In this document: in pieces, positions 33,701-42,622 of the stretch
Layout of the letters: every line of letters begins with the position of its first letter
How positions within the stretch are numbered: the stretch's first letter is position 1
From: Maridesulfovibrio ferrireducens
Lineage (GTDB): Bacteria; Desulfobacterota; Desulfovibrionia; Desulfovibrionales; Desulfovibrionaceae
Length of the DNA stretch: 64,000 nt
Assembly: GCF_900101105.1 (NCBI RefSeq)
Contig: NZ_FNGA01000001.1
Span: forward strand, 1 to 64,000
Reading direction: 5' to 3'
Made by a program: the position numbers and the translations under genes
The notes under the pieces: model-generated
What the model saw: only the letters and a program-made list of their open reading frames with translations
Database searches by the model: none
Told to the model about the DNA's origin: nothing

Positions 33701-36147
33701 CCATATCCGTTCCGGTTCAAAAAGGATTAAGCCCTAACGCATATGTCACTGCTACCTTGATCAGGTCTATCAATGATATCGAACCGGGAGCATCCGCACG
33801 CGCGGTGGGGGCTGTGCCTATTTTCGTAAACAGGCAGTCGAACAGACTTCCAGTATCCATAGATTCCCCTGAAACGACCCGTCCTGAAAAGACGGTTACA
33901 TTTAAAGTGAAAACCACTCCCGGAGCAAAACTGACCATTGCGGCAGTAGACGAAGGGATACTCAGACTTACCGGACAAAAAACTCCTAATCCTTTTAACT
34001 ACTTCTACGCAAAAAGAGCGCTCGGAGTCAGATGGTCGGACACTTTCGGAATGCTCATGCCCGATTCAGGTCCGATCAACAATTCTCCCGCAGGTGGTGG
34101 CGCGGCTCTTGCCATGATGAAACAATTTGCAGGTAGTGGGTCGATTAGAAGAGTTAAGCCTGTGACATTCTGGTCCGGCGTAATCACAGCCGATAAGAAC
34201 GGAAACGCGTCTTTTGACGTTGAAATTCCAAGCTTCAATGGAGCCTTAAGAATCATGGCTGTTGTTACCGACGGTAAAAAATTCGGTTCTTCATCGAACC
34301 TGATGACAGTTCGCTCACCGCTCATGGTGACACCGACTCTGCCTAGGTTCCTTGCTCCTGACGAAATCTTCGATATTCCGGTAAGTGTCCGCAACGACAC
34401 TCCTGCTGACGGCAATTTCACTGTCGCTGTAAAATCATCCGGCGCTTTCCAGACTGAAATGAGTTTTGAACCATTGATAGTAATCAAAGACAGACAAAGC
34501 ACTGCCTTCTTCAAAACACAAACAGGCAAAGATATAGGTAAAGCAACCTTTACCGTCACAGCAGAAGGCAACAAAGAAAAAGCCGAAGAAACAATTGATA
34601 TGAATATACGTCCTGCCCTGCCAGTTCAACGCAGCAGTGAATCAGGATTTTTAAAAGACAAGGAAACTTCATTTCCCGCTGAATTTGAAGGGATGATGAA
34701 TTCAACCATAAGCCGAACTCTGACCATCGGTAATCAGCCCATGATCCGCATGGCAGGAAAACTGGATTATCTCCTTCGCTACCCTTATTCCTGTACTGAA
34801 CAAATAGTATCAGGGGCTTTCCCTCTGCTGAAATTACCCGAACTGGCCCGTGAACTTTCACCCGAAAGTTTTGATAAAAATTCTCCGCAATACATGGTGC
34901 AGTCCTCGCTCAGCAGACTTTCCATGATGCAGACCGGAGACGGCGGCTTTTCCATGTGGCCCGACGGACGCAAGGCTGAGAAATGGACCTCTGTTTACGC
35001 ACTTCATTTCCTCTACGAAGCCGGGATTTCCGGTTATCAGGTAGATACTCTGCTGTTAAACTCAGCACTGGGCTACGTTTCAAATGTAGCAGGAAATATA
35101 AAAGATAACGCATCATTCAGATTACCCAGCTATGCACTCTATGTTCTGGCAAGATGCGGTAAGCCTATGCACGGCCCCATGAATTATTTACGTGAACAAA
35201 AAACCGACAAACTCGATGAACTTTCACTGACCCTGCTCGGCGGAGCTTTTGCCGCAACAGGCGACATGAAAGCATACACACAGCTTTTATCAACCAGACC
35301 TGCTCCGATTTCAAAAACTGACAAAGACAATGTTTTCAGTTCCGAAACACGCGATCTCGCACTTGAAACACTTGTCCGCATGGCGTCAGACAAAACAGAC
35401 GATTCCATACCCAAAATGATTCAAAAGCTGTCCGACCTCATGGCTGACAACAAAAAAGATGTTACGCAGGACAACGCACTGGGTTTCATGGCGTTAGGTT
35501 CATTCTTCGGTCAGACAAAGGCTGAGCCCATCCCTTCAGGACGGATTATGAGCAACGGCAAAGAGCTTGCCAAATTCGACAGCAACTCAACCACAGTTGT
35601 GACGGTTCACGGTGACGCTTCGCTCTCAATTGAACTGAATTCCGCGCCGACAGCGGGAACAGCCGTATGGACCATAAATTCACGCGCAGTGCCCCTAGTC
35701 ACCAACTGGAAGCCTTTTTCACACGGACTGGAAATCAAACACGAATTCCTGACCCGCGAAGGCGAACCTTTAAATCCCGAAGAAATCAAACAGGGACAGC
35801 TCGTAGCAATGCGAACCGTTGTAACAAGCACAGGCAAAGCCGTATCAAATGCGGTTATTCAATGCTTGCTTCCGTCCGGTCTTGAGCCTGAAAACACCAA
35901 GCTTGCCACACGCGAAGATCTACCTTGGATAGAAAAAGGTAATGTTCGTCCCGACCACGTTGACATCAGAGACGACAGAGTGCTCGTGTTCACCGATATT
36001 CCTAAAAAAGGTAAAGTCGAACAAGTAACCTTACTAAGGGCCGTGACTCGTGGAGAATTTAAAATCCCTCCGGCACAGGTCGAAGCTATGTATGATCCTG
36101 AAGTGGCTGGTGCTACCGATATCGGGGAAATGGTAATTGGGAAATAG
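30748..36147 (+). CDS. Bacterial alpha-2-macroglobulin
   Basis: A 1799-residue exported protein with an N-terminal membrane anchor or signal (IIIGMLLMLCIIQASALL), no good lipobox. A series of MG-type beta domains follows, with a bait-like region. The core A2M segments are clear (GKYLYRPGE-like ERNLYRPGETVKGVAVIRN near 590, FWSGVITADKNGNASFDVEIPSFNGALRIMAVV near 1145). The thioester motif is YSCTEQ with Cys1349, so the thioester-containing type with covalent protease trapping is expected. Bacterial A2M is thought to protect the envelope from proteases, working with PBP1C, which repairs the cell wall; the pbpC gene follows 127 bases downstream. GAGG precedes the ATG. Confidence 0.95.
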   Translation: MDRGPSPFRDKKNIIIGMLLMLCIIQASALLKNKHESISERMSAGDGVIITDVSLDSQGYSQLLIAFDKPIGPLGVSAALINPPAQITPEVKGEWRWINPYGLRFKADPSFAPDTRFTIEMQPDNLLLKGQSLTGETSFSVQTGSFSVTETNLQAEPVPGPGKQVRIEGNISFSSYVNPENTLKNISLTGPDGKDIPISITTNYDDYYQRFVSSPIEKTTDKKTYTLKIAKDMPDGKDSMVLGKDYEKNIEIVFDPVLKYNGYSGASTISGSRVELGFSSPVIPTQGLEMISIKPDVSVSASSSGKKLILSGSFLPGKKYKITLKKGLTAADSAVLEEEVIAEVNIPDITPFADFTANGMFLSESGYKTLGVETVNAKHVDVEVDRVFPNNLFSLFTHYGYMAFDSTTYGGGISPALGNKIFSGRIDVKGKPNKKTITPLSLQSFIAEGGKGLYRVSAGIPRQGQKAQRWVMITDLGIVAKQGEDETLFWVSSISNLKPVLDAKVQVISDRNQVMATGTTSKRGMLIIKKDAFRRDVGNPYMVIVTLKNDMTFLLLDRFATDMAGLDVAGQRLSPKGFTAFSYGERNLYRPGETVKGVAVIRNEKLAPSSKMPVVLVYTDQRGRELFRKTASTDSQGMVEFKREIPDYSPTGHFSVKILAGNENIGNYRYSVEDFMPDRIAAEIITSKTPSPGENLGFEVEGRYLFGPPAENLPVTARVSLEPSEFKPDGYKQFRFNTDSSSFKPREIMVSDEKLDETGKYSFSVLIPENLKSDSALQARVTARISETGGRGVTATKTEPVNISKFYPGLKTLTKQGYEQNEKVKLDYVTLTPAGEKTVAAKLIMTLYRDRWQTIIRTTPSGGFKYVTERDPQLIETRKISPSKALGSFKVTPSEFGSYRVILSDPESGVSAQANFFCGGWGYSPWALENPSRLDIIPTRKGDYKAGETAKFQIRTPFSGRMLITIEDRSVRWMKTLTIKGNTATISVPVQKGLSPNAYVTATLIRSINDIEPGASARAVGAVPIFVNRQSNRLPVSIDSPETTRPEKTVTFKVKTTPGAKLTIAAVDEGILRLTGQKTPNPFNYFYAKRALGVRWSDTFGMLMPDSGPINNSPAGGGAALAMMKQFAGSGSIRRVKPVTFWSGVITADKNGNASFDVEIPSFNGALRIMAVVTDGKKFGSSSNLMTVRSPLMVTPTLPRFLAPDEIFDIPVSVRNDTPADGNFTVAVKSSGAFQTEMSFEPLIVIKDRQSTAFFKTQTGKDIGKATFTVTAEGNKEKAEETIDMNIRPALPVQRSSESGFLKDKETSFPAEFEGMMNSTISRTLTIGNQPMIRMAGKLDYLLRYPYSCTEQIVSGAFPLLKLPELARELSPESFDKNSPQYMVQSSLSRLSMMQTGDGGFSMWPDGRKAEKWTSVYALHFLYEAGISGYQVDTLLLNSALGYVSNVAGNIKDNASFRLPSYALYVLARCGKPMHGPMNYLREQKTDKLDELSLTLLGGAFAATGDMKAYTQLLSTRPAPISKTDKDNVFSSETRDLALETLVRMASDKTDDSIPKMIQKLSDLMADNKKDVTQDNALGFMALGSFFGQTKAEPIPSGRIMSNGKELAKFDSNSTTVVTVHGDASLSIELNSAPTAGTAVWTINSRAVPLVTNWKPFSHGLEIKHEFLTREGEPLNPEEIKQGQLVAMRTVVTSTGKAVSNAVIQCLLPSGLEPENTKLATREDLPWIEKGNVRPDHVDIRDDRVLVFTDIPKKGKVEQVTLLRAVTRGEFKIPPAQVEAMYDPEVAGATDIGEMVIGK

Positions 36148-36163
36148 AAAGAAGAAGAAGAAT

Positions 36164-36225
36164 GATGCCTCCGGCGGCTTAAACCCTTTTGGAAAAGGGT
36201 TTAAGAATCCCAAAACTTTTTATTA
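36164..36225 (+). repeat. Intergenic repeat with terminator hairpin
   Basis: The hairpin CTTAAACCCTTTT / AAAAGGGTTTAAG (36178-36205) with a GG loop lies between GCCTCCGGCGG and AATCCCAAAACTTTTT. From memory, this kind of block recurs between genes in Desulfovibrio genomes, so it is read as a dispersed repeat that also acts as a terminator after the alpha-2-macroglobulin gene. Only one copy is in this window. Confidence 0.55.
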
Positions 36226-36274
36226 GTTTAGGGATTTGATGAACTTGATAAATTAGGCGTTGTAACTAAAGTCT

Positions 36275-38608
36275 TTGGTTGGCGATAAGTTGAACAGACA
36301 TAAAAAATTAATGATTATTCTTGGCGGCATTGCTTTTTGCTTTGCCGCCTTTTTTGCTTTGGATATAATTTTTCCTTTCCCTGAGCATAAACTCCATCCC
36401 GCAACCGCTACGGTTGTTTATGATCGGGATCATAAACCCCTGCGTATTTTTCTGCCTTCGGACGGAGCGCGGCGGATGCACACGGACATTTCAACAATTT
36501 CACCGGTTTTGATACGCTCGCTCATCGCTTCGGAAGATGGACTCTTTAAATATCATCCGGGCGTTAATCCAATCTCAGCTCTGCGAGCGGCGGTTTCTAA
36601 TATAAAAGAAGGACGCATTGTTTCCGGCGCATCTACTATCCCCATGCAGATTGCACGTATGGCGGAACCGAAATCACGTACAATGTCGTCCAAACTGACA
36701 GAATCGTTCAGAGCAATACAGCTTAAATTACATCACTCAAACGATGAACTTCTCGAAATATATCTGAACATGCTTCCTTATGGAGGTAATATCGAAGGAG
36801 TTGCGGCAGCCTCGCATTTCTACTTCGGACATGATCCATCTACTCTTTCACTTGCACAATCGGCATTACTAACCACTCTACCCCGTGGACCTGCTTATTA
36901 TGATCCAATCAGACATCCTGAACAGTCTAAACAGGGCCGTAATCATGTAATGGATCAACTGGAAAAGCACGGTGTTTTCCCCACCGCAGAAGTTGAACGA
37001 AATAAAAAAGTTCCTCTTCCAACCGCAATACGCCCCGTACCACTTAAAGCACCTCACTTTTGCCGCATGGCGCTTGAGCGGAGCGGTTCAACACCTGAAA
37101 TCATCACGACTTTAGATTACGTTTTGCAACAGACTGCGGAGGAACGGCTTAAAAATCATGTTTCCCGTTTACGCAATGATGATATCGACAACGCCGCGTG
37201 TGTCATCATTCATATTCCCACACGGGAGATTCGCGCGCTGGTCGGTTCCGCTGATTTTCTCGAAAAAGGTTACGGCGGCGCGATTAATCTAGCTAAAACC
37301 AAACGCTCGCCCGGTTCGACTCTCAAACCTTTTCTTTATGCACTGGCAATGGATAAGGGACTTATGGCACCCGCTTCATTTTTATATGATATACCTGTAG
37401 ATTATTCGGGCTATTCCCCTGAAAATTATAACCAGACATGGAGCGGACAGGTTGAAATGCGTGACGCGCTGGCCCGTTCACTTAATGTTCCGGCAGTAAA
37501 AACATTAGCCCGAACAGGCGTTCCTGATTTTATAGACCTGCTCAGAAAAGGCGGGCTGACCACCTTAAATAAAAATCCGATGGAATACGGGTTACCGCTG
37601 GCCCTCGGCGGGTGCGAAGTAAAACTCACGGAACTGACAAATTTATATGCCAGCCTAGCTGATAGCGGAAAATATCGTCCTTTCAAAATCACGCCATCTA
37701 CAAATGACATAAGTTCACAATTGTTTTCACCCGAAGCATCATGGATTACGCTCCAAATGCTTTCAAAAGTATCAAGACCGGAAATGAACGATACATGGAT
37801 GCTGACAAACGACATGCCGGAAGCGGGATGGAAAACAGGGACATCCTTCGGGCATAGAGATGCGTGGGCATTGGGTATTTCCGGTGATTACGCAATAGGA
37901 GTGTGGGTGGGAAATCCTGACGGCAGACCGCGCAAAGGGATATCAGGAGCTTCCCATGCGGGACCGCTGCTTTTTGATTTGCTACGCGCAGCATCCCCCG
38001 GCGGTAAACTTCCGCATCAGCCTGATGGAGCAGGAATAACCGAAATAAAAGTCTGCGCCCACAGTCATCAATTGCCCGGTCCTTTCTGTACAGAAAGAAT
38101 CACCATGCAGACCCTGTCCGGTAAAACACAGCTTACCCCCTGCAAATATTGCAGACAGATTTTCATAGATCCCAAAAGCGGATTCCGTCTTTCCGGTGAA
38201 TGTTTAGACCGTAAAAAGCTTGAAAGAAAAATTATCAGAACACTTCCGGCTCAACTTGCCAGATGGCGGGCTGAAAACAACATGGAAGTACCGATCCTTC
38301 CGCCTCTTGCACCCGACTGTGATTTAATTCCAGCAGGTAATGCGCCGAGAATTATTTCACCGGCCTCAACCACCCCCTATCTATTAAGAAAGGGAACGCC
38401 TCTAAAATATCAGCAGATTGGACTGAAAGCGAATGCAGAAGCCGACAGCGGAACGCTGCACTGGTTTCTAGACGGAAGGCTGGTAAATAAAGGCAAGTTC
38501 AATCAAAAACTTTTCACAGAAGCTAAAGCGGGAAAACATAAAATATCCGTAACGGATTCACTGGGCCGGACCGATTCTGTTTTATTTGAAGTGCGGGGCG
38601 GGAAATAA
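36275..38608 (+). CDS. Penicillin-binding protein 1C
   Basis: A 777-residue bifunctional peptidoglycan synthase. One N-terminal membrane helix (MIILGGIAFCFAAFFALDIIF) is followed by a GT51 transglycosylase domain (SEDGLFKYHPGVNP with the catalytic Glu, and GASTIPMQIARM). The transpeptidase domain has the nucleophile Ser near 347 in SPGSTLKPF, SLN, and KTGTSFGHRDAW. A C-terminal BiPBP_C-type beta domain completes the PBP1C layout. It directly follows the alpha-2-macroglobulin gene, the widely conserved pair. The frame starts at a TTG (36275 or 36290) without a good ribosome site; the ATG at 36311 is inside the membrane segment, so the start is uncertain. Confidence 0.93.
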   Translation: MVGDKLNRHKKLMIILGGIAFCFAAFFALDIIFPFPEHKLHPATATVVYDRDHKPLRIFLPSDGARRMHTDISTISPVLIRSLIASEDGLFKYHPGVNPISALRAAVSNIKEGRIVSGASTIPMQIARMAEPKSRTMSSKLTESFRAIQLKLHHSNDELLEIYLNMLPYGGNIEGVAAASHFYFGHDPSTLSLAQSALLTTLPRGPAYYDPIRHPEQSKQGRNHVMDQLEKHGVFPTAEVERNKKVPLPTAIRPVPLKAPHFCRMALERSGSTPEIITTLDYVLQQTAEERLKNHVSRLRNDDIDNAACVIIHIPTREIRALVGSADFLEKGYGGAINLAKTKRSPGSTLKPFLYALAMDKGLMAPASFLYDIPVDYSGYSPENYNQTWSGQVEMRDALARSLNVPAVKTLARTGVPDFIDLLRKGGLTTLNKNPMEYGLPLALGGCEVKLTELTNLYASLADSGKYRPFKITPSTNDISSQLFSPEASWITLQMLSKVSRPEMNDTWMLTNDMPEAGWKTGTSFGHRDAWALGISGDYAIGVWVGNPDGRPRKGISGASHAGPLLFDLLRAASPGGKLPHQPDGAGITEIKVCAHSHQLPGPFCTERITMQTLSGKTQLTPCKYCRQIFIDPKSGFRLSGECLDRKKLERKIIRTLPAQLARWRAENNMEVPILPPLAPDCDLIPAGNAPRIISPASTTPYLLRKGTPLKYQQIGLKANAEADSGTLHWFLDGRLVNKGKFNQKLFTEAKAGKHKISVTDSLGRTDSVLFEVRGGK

Positions 38609-38612
38609 CTCC

Positions 38613-40211
38613 TTACACAACACCAAGCCTAGCACCAACCCACCTACTACCAAGCGACTTGGCAGCAATGCAACACCCTGCCGCCATTGCTGACCATTCT
38701 ATTATTTCGGGCAATGATATAGCCCCGTTGAAATCACCTAGATGCGGCCCTGTTACCAGTGGAATATCAGCCTCACCTTTCGTAATTATTGCAACTTTCT
38801 CAGGTGCCAGTCCATATTTCAGCAGATAATCACGAAACTCTTGATCTTCCAGTATGTCTTGATCAACAACCCGCATGACCTCGAACATATGCTGATCGAC
38901 ACCCATTTCATCAATCATGCACTTTACGAGTTTAGCAGGATGCAAATCAATTTCGTGCTGAAATTCTATTCCCGTAAAACCTCTATAATACTCTTCGAAA
39001 CAGGACATCACTGCTTTTTCGAAAAATTCAGGATCAAAAAGGGCACGCGCATCGACAGGCTTATCATTTTCATCCAACCCGCAAAGCTCGGGATTCTGCG
39101 CCCTGAACCAGCTCCCGATAACCAGCAATATACTCATAAAATGGGCGCCGACGGCCCTGTAAAATTTATCTGAGCCGGGTTTCATAACTTGCAGATGTTC
39201 AAAATCGCGTAGCCCTGAACGACCGAAATTCGGGAATCGACAGGAATCAAGCCAACGATCAAGCCGCCCGAATCTATGCCACTGGTATACGCCTTCGTCT
39301 GTGCGGCGTATGGCCTGAACTCTGTTGTGAAACAACGGAATGGGAGCGTCGTGTACAATTCCTCTGCCTGCGAGCCAGCCCAATATATATGAATTGCGGA
39401 ACATTATTTCTAAAAAATCCTGCTGTCCCGTGCGCCTGCCCTCCCTGTCATCGTTAGGGTATACAAAATAATCGCTGTGAGCATGATAGGCCATTGCATA
39501 GCCTTCTTTGTGCAGATTAGCAGGGCCGTTTTCCGGCAGATCCGTAATCTTAAAGACGATCTGACCCGAAACAGAAAATGGACGGGGACAATCAAAGCGC
39601 ACTGAGCAGGACTGCGCATCATCAAAAAGCTTTTCCATCCATTTACCTTCAAGATGAAGACCGTCAGGAAATTCTCCCGCACGCGCAATTTTGACTGCAA
39701 AAATTTGGTTATCACCCGCAGATTCCATCACAGCGCTGCGACCTGAAAATACGGGCTCGCCGGTAACTTCTCCGGCTTTCAGCAGCTCATTCCATGATAT
39801 AGACGGAGATCTGCCTGAAAATTTAGCTGGAGATTCTGGAAGAACAAGTTCAAACGGCAACACGCCAAGTCCGCCGGAAGCTTCTATTGAGGCATGTTCG
39901 GAACAGGTACTTGCTGCCTGAACTTGAAGACTGAGCGCCTGTGAAGAAAGTTCTGAATCTGTGCAGGAAGCACCCACAGCCGCAAGGGCTTTGGAGCACT
40001 CTCTATATAAAAGGCGTGACATGGTCTGACCTGAATATCTCTGCTCGACAATCACATCCCATACAGCTTTTATTATTTCATAGTCGGCGCTGTCAGGACT
40101 CTTTTGAAGAATTCCTCTCAAATTTCTCAGATCCATATAAGCAGCGCAAAACTCCCTTTCAGGAATTAAACCGCGAGCATAAGCCGTTGCTTCCGCTTTC
40201 TTCAATTGCAC
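38613..40211 (-). CDS. Kinase-fold protein, possibly SidJ-related pseudokinase
   Basis: A 532-residue soluble protein. A helical N-terminal part is followed by kinase-like features: a beta-3 strand IFAVKIAR with a Lys, then LEGKWMEKLF as a possible alpha-C Glu, and an atypical catalytic region RGIVHDAPIPLFHNRVQ. The usual HRD and DFG motifs are not seen. I recall related Desulfovibrio proteins annotated as SidJ-related pseudokinases; SidJ of Legionella is a kinase-fold glutamylase that needs calmodulin. That link is from memory and is the main uncertainty. It is convergent with pbpC, with four bases between stops, and stands alone. No partner or substrate is suggested by its neighbours. Confidence 0.5.
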   Translation of the reverse strand: MQLKKAEATAYARGLIPEREFCAAYMDLRNLRGILQKSPDSADYEIIKAVWDVIVEQRYSGQTMSRLLYRECSKALAAVGASCTDSELSSQALSLQVQAASTCSEHASIEASGGLGVLPFELVLPESPAKFSGRSPSISWNELLKAGEVTGEPVFSGRSAVMESAGDNQIFAVKIARAGEFPDGLHLEGKWMEKLFDDAQSCSVRFDCPRPFSVSGQIVFKITDLPENGPANLHKEGYAMAYHAHSDYFVYPNDDREGRRTGQQDFLEIMFRNSYILGWLAGRGIVHDAPIPLFHNRVQAIRRTDEGVYQWHRFGRLDRWLDSCRFPNFGRSGLRDFEHLQVMKPGSDKFYRAVGAHFMSILLVIGSWFRAQNPELCGLDENDKPVDARALFDPEFFEKAVMSCFEEYYRGFTGIEFQHEIDLHPAKLVKCMIDEMGVDQHMFEVMRVVDQDILEDQEFRDYLLKYGLAPEKVAIITKGEADIPLVTGPHLGDFNGAISLPEIIEWSAMAAGCCIAAKSLGSRWVGARLGVV

Positions 40212-40408
40212 CCTCTTTGGTTAATATGCGGCAGAAGTATATGAATAAACATATTAAGGCTAGCAAACGACCTTCACAGTTATTGGCCTGACAAATAGCA
40301 AATCGCGTCAAAGATTATTTAAATCAATTTGTCCTATTCTCATAACTCCTTTATTTCGAATGATTATATCAAATTGAAATTTAAACAATTTTCACGGGGG
40401 AACCAACC

Positions 40409-41686
40409 ATGTCAGAATCAGCTTACAAAGAAATGTGGGAAAATCTGAACCTTGATGTCGCGGCCCATGAAGGGTTGCTTGAAGTACTTGGTAAATTCTA
40501 CGGTGACATTTATATGAGCCAGCAAGGCCGCCTACAGGGCATGGAATACCTCGACTTCGTACTTTCGGAAGTGCATGGCCTCCGCATTAAGGAACTGATG
40601 GATGCCAAAGCTGAAGGCAAAAAAATCATCGGCACCTTCTGCGTGTTTGTCCCCGAAGAACTTTCTCTCGCGGTTGAAGCTGTTCAGGTCGGGCTTTGCG
40701 CCGGAGCGGATGCTGGAACTGAAGCCGCCGAAACAGTCGTCCCCCGTAACACCTGCGCACTGATCAAGTCTTTCATCGGTTTCAAAATGGCGAAAATCTG
40801 TCCTTACACCGAATCATGCGACCTTATCATCGGTGAAACAACCTGTGACGGAAAGAAAAAAGCATACGAAGCTTTCGGCGAAATGGCTCCCATGCATATT
40901 ATGGAAGTGCCGCAGCGCAAAGAAGCAAGTGACAGAGTTTTATGGAAATCTGAAGTTCTGCGTTTGAAAGATGAACTTGAAAAACTTACAGGCAAAACCG
41001 TCACGGCTGAATCCCTTAAAAAGGGTATCAAAATTGTTAACGAGAAAAGACGCGCTCTGCAAAGGCTCAACAAACTGCGTGCTGCTAAGCCTACACCTAT
41101 TTCGGGCCGTGATGTTCTGCTCATTAATCAAGTCAGCTTTTACGATGATCCAATTCGTTTTACTGCGTCCATCAACTCCCTGTGTGATCAGATTGACGAG
41201 CGCATTGCAAAGAACGAAGGCATCGTCCCTGAAAATACTCCCAGACTTATGCTTTCAGGCTGCCCGATGGCTGTCCCCAACTGGAAACTTCCTTACATTA
41301 TAGAAAGCTCCGGCGCAGTCGTTGTTGCAGAGGAATCCTGCATCGGAACACGCAACAGCCGAGATCTTGTTGATGAATCAGGCGAAACAGTTGAAGAAAT
41401 GATTGATGCGATATGCGATCGTTATATGAAAATCGACTGTGCCTGTTTCACCCCCAACAACGAACGCATGGAAAACATTAAAGAGCTTGCCAAAGAGGCA
41501 GGCGTAGACGGTGTTATTCATTATTCACTCATGTTCTGCCAGCCCTACACTCATGAAGCATTCAAAGTAGAAAAGGCTCTTGCAGAAAAGGATGTGCCCA
41601 TGCTCGCAATCGAAACAGATTACAGCATGGAAGATGTGGAACAGCTCAAAACAAGAGTTGAAGCCTTTGTGGAAATGATTTCCTAA
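40409..41686 (+). CDS. Double-cubane cluster protein (2-hydroxyacyl-CoA dehydratase family)
   Basis: A 425-residue single-subunit protein of the HgdB/BcrB/YjiM family. Cysteines at family positions include those in PRNTCALIKSFIGF, CPYTESCDLIIGETTCDGK, SGCPMAVPNWKLP, EESCIGTRN and VIHYSLMFCQPYTHEA. Members without a second dehydratase subunit form a homodimer with a double-cubane [8Fe-9S] cluster, known to reduce small molecules such as acetylene in vitro with ATP-driven electron supply; the natural substrate is unknown. The activase gene follows 69 bases downstream. A strong ACGGGGGAACC site precedes the ATG. Confidence 0.88.
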   Translation: MSESAYKEMWENLNLDVAAHEGLLEVLGKFYGDIYMSQQGRLQGMEYLDFVLSEVHGLRIKELMDAKAEGKKIIGTFCVFVPEELSLAVEAVQVGLCAGADAGTEAAETVVPRNTCALIKSFIGFKMAKICPYTESCDLIIGETTCDGKKKAYEAFGEMAPMHIMEVPQRKEASDRVLWKSEVLRLKDELEKLTGKTVTAESLKKGIKIVNEKRRALQRLNKLRAAKPTPISGRDVLLINQVSFYDDPIRFTASINSLCDQIDERIAKNEGIVPENTPRLMLSGCPMAVPNWKLPYIIESSGAVVVAEESCIGTRNSRDLVDESGETVEEMIDAICDRYMKIDCACFTPNNERMENIKELAKEAGVDGVIHYSLMFCQPYTHEAFKVEKALAEKDVPMLAIETDYSMEDVEQLKTRVEAFVEMIS

Positions 41687-41710
41687 TATTATTCTAGGTA
41701 CTGAATAAAC

Positions 41711-41734
41711 AGAGGGGTGATTTACCACCCCTCT
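41711..41734 (+). terminator. Hairpin between double-cubane gene and activase gene
   Basis: Stem AGAGGGGTG / CACCCCTCT with a six-base loop and no T-tract after it. More likely an mRNA-stabilising or partial-termination element that keeps the activase at lower levels than its target than a full terminator. Confidence 0.55.
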
Positions 41735-41755
41735 ATATAAATAGATGAGAAAAAA

Positions 41756-42520
41756 ATGATTGCTGGAATTGATATAGGCTCACGGTCAATGGAATTAGTT
41801 CTGCTTGATAAAAATGGAATAGTGCTTGAACGCAAGTTGCCCACAACTTTCGATCCTGCCTCACAATTAAAAATAATTCTGGACGGAGTCAAAGCGGATC
41901 TGATTTCCGCAACCGGCTACGGCAGAAAACTTGTCACCGAAGAAATATGCGGAGCACCTTGCGTATCTCTGACTGAAATAAAAGCTTACGCACTCGGCAT
42001 TTCATACCTTTTTCCTGAAGCACGAACCATCCTCGATATAGGCGGACAGGACACTAAAGCAATCTCACTTATGAAAAACGGCAAAGTTGCCAAATTTGAA
42101 ATGAATGATCGCTGCGCAGCCGGAACAGGAAAATTTCTTGAACATCTGGCAACTGTCTTTCAACTCCCCATTGAAGAGTTCGGAAATTACGCTCTCGGGG
42201 GAACCGAACCGCTCACAATAAACAGCATGTGCACCGTTTTTGCGGAGACAGAAGCAACCTCACTTATGGCTCAAGGTAAAAATCCTCGTGATATTGCTCT
42301 TGGTTTACATGCTTCCATTGTGCGCCGCACAACAAATATGCTGCACAGGGTGGGACTGTCTGAACCCTTTGTTTTTGCAGGAGGAGTTGCCAACAACCCT
42401 TGTGTTATCAACATGTTAACAGACGCACTCAACATTAAACCGCTGATTCCGGAAGGCCCGGATATGGTCGGAGCACTCGGTTCTGCGCTCTACGGAAAGT
42501 CCTTAACTGAAATATCTTGA
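41756..42520 (+). CDS. Activase of the double-cubane protein (HgdC/YjiL type)
   Basis: A 254-residue ASKHA-fold ATPase: MIAGIDIGSRSMELVLLD at the start, TGYGRKLV, DIGGQDTKAISL, and the cluster-binding loop NDRCAAGTGKFLE, with a second Cys in INSMCTVFAETE. These two cysteines hold the 4Fe-4S cluster at the dimer interface. It hydrolyses ATP to push an electron into the double-cubane protein encoded just upstream. The family call is firm; the physiological electron donor is not visible. Confidence 0.92.
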   Translation: MIAGIDIGSRSMELVLLDKNGIVLERKLPTTFDPASQLKIILDGVKADLISATGYGRKLVTEEICGAPCVSLTEIKAYALGISYLFPEARTILDIGGQDTKAISLMKNGKVAKFEMNDRCAAGTGKFLEHLATVFQLPIEEFGNYALGGTEPLTINSMCTVFAETEATSLMAQGKNPRDIALGLHASIVRRTTNMLHRVGLSEPFVFAGGVANNPCVINMLTDALNIKPLIPEGPDMVGALGSALYGKSLTEIS

Positions 42521-42622
42521 ATAAATCGTTTGAAAAATGCTTCCATTACCGTTAGGTTCCCAATGTTCGCGGCACTAAAAAACACATCTGTCGCGATGAC
42601 TTTCCCCCCAGGAGTACAGAGA

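Noticed and set aside
42530-42622. N-terminal extension of the S1 protein
   Set aside because: The extra 31 residues have no S1-type sequence, and the ATG at 42623 has a good AGGAG site and the usual acidic S1 start.
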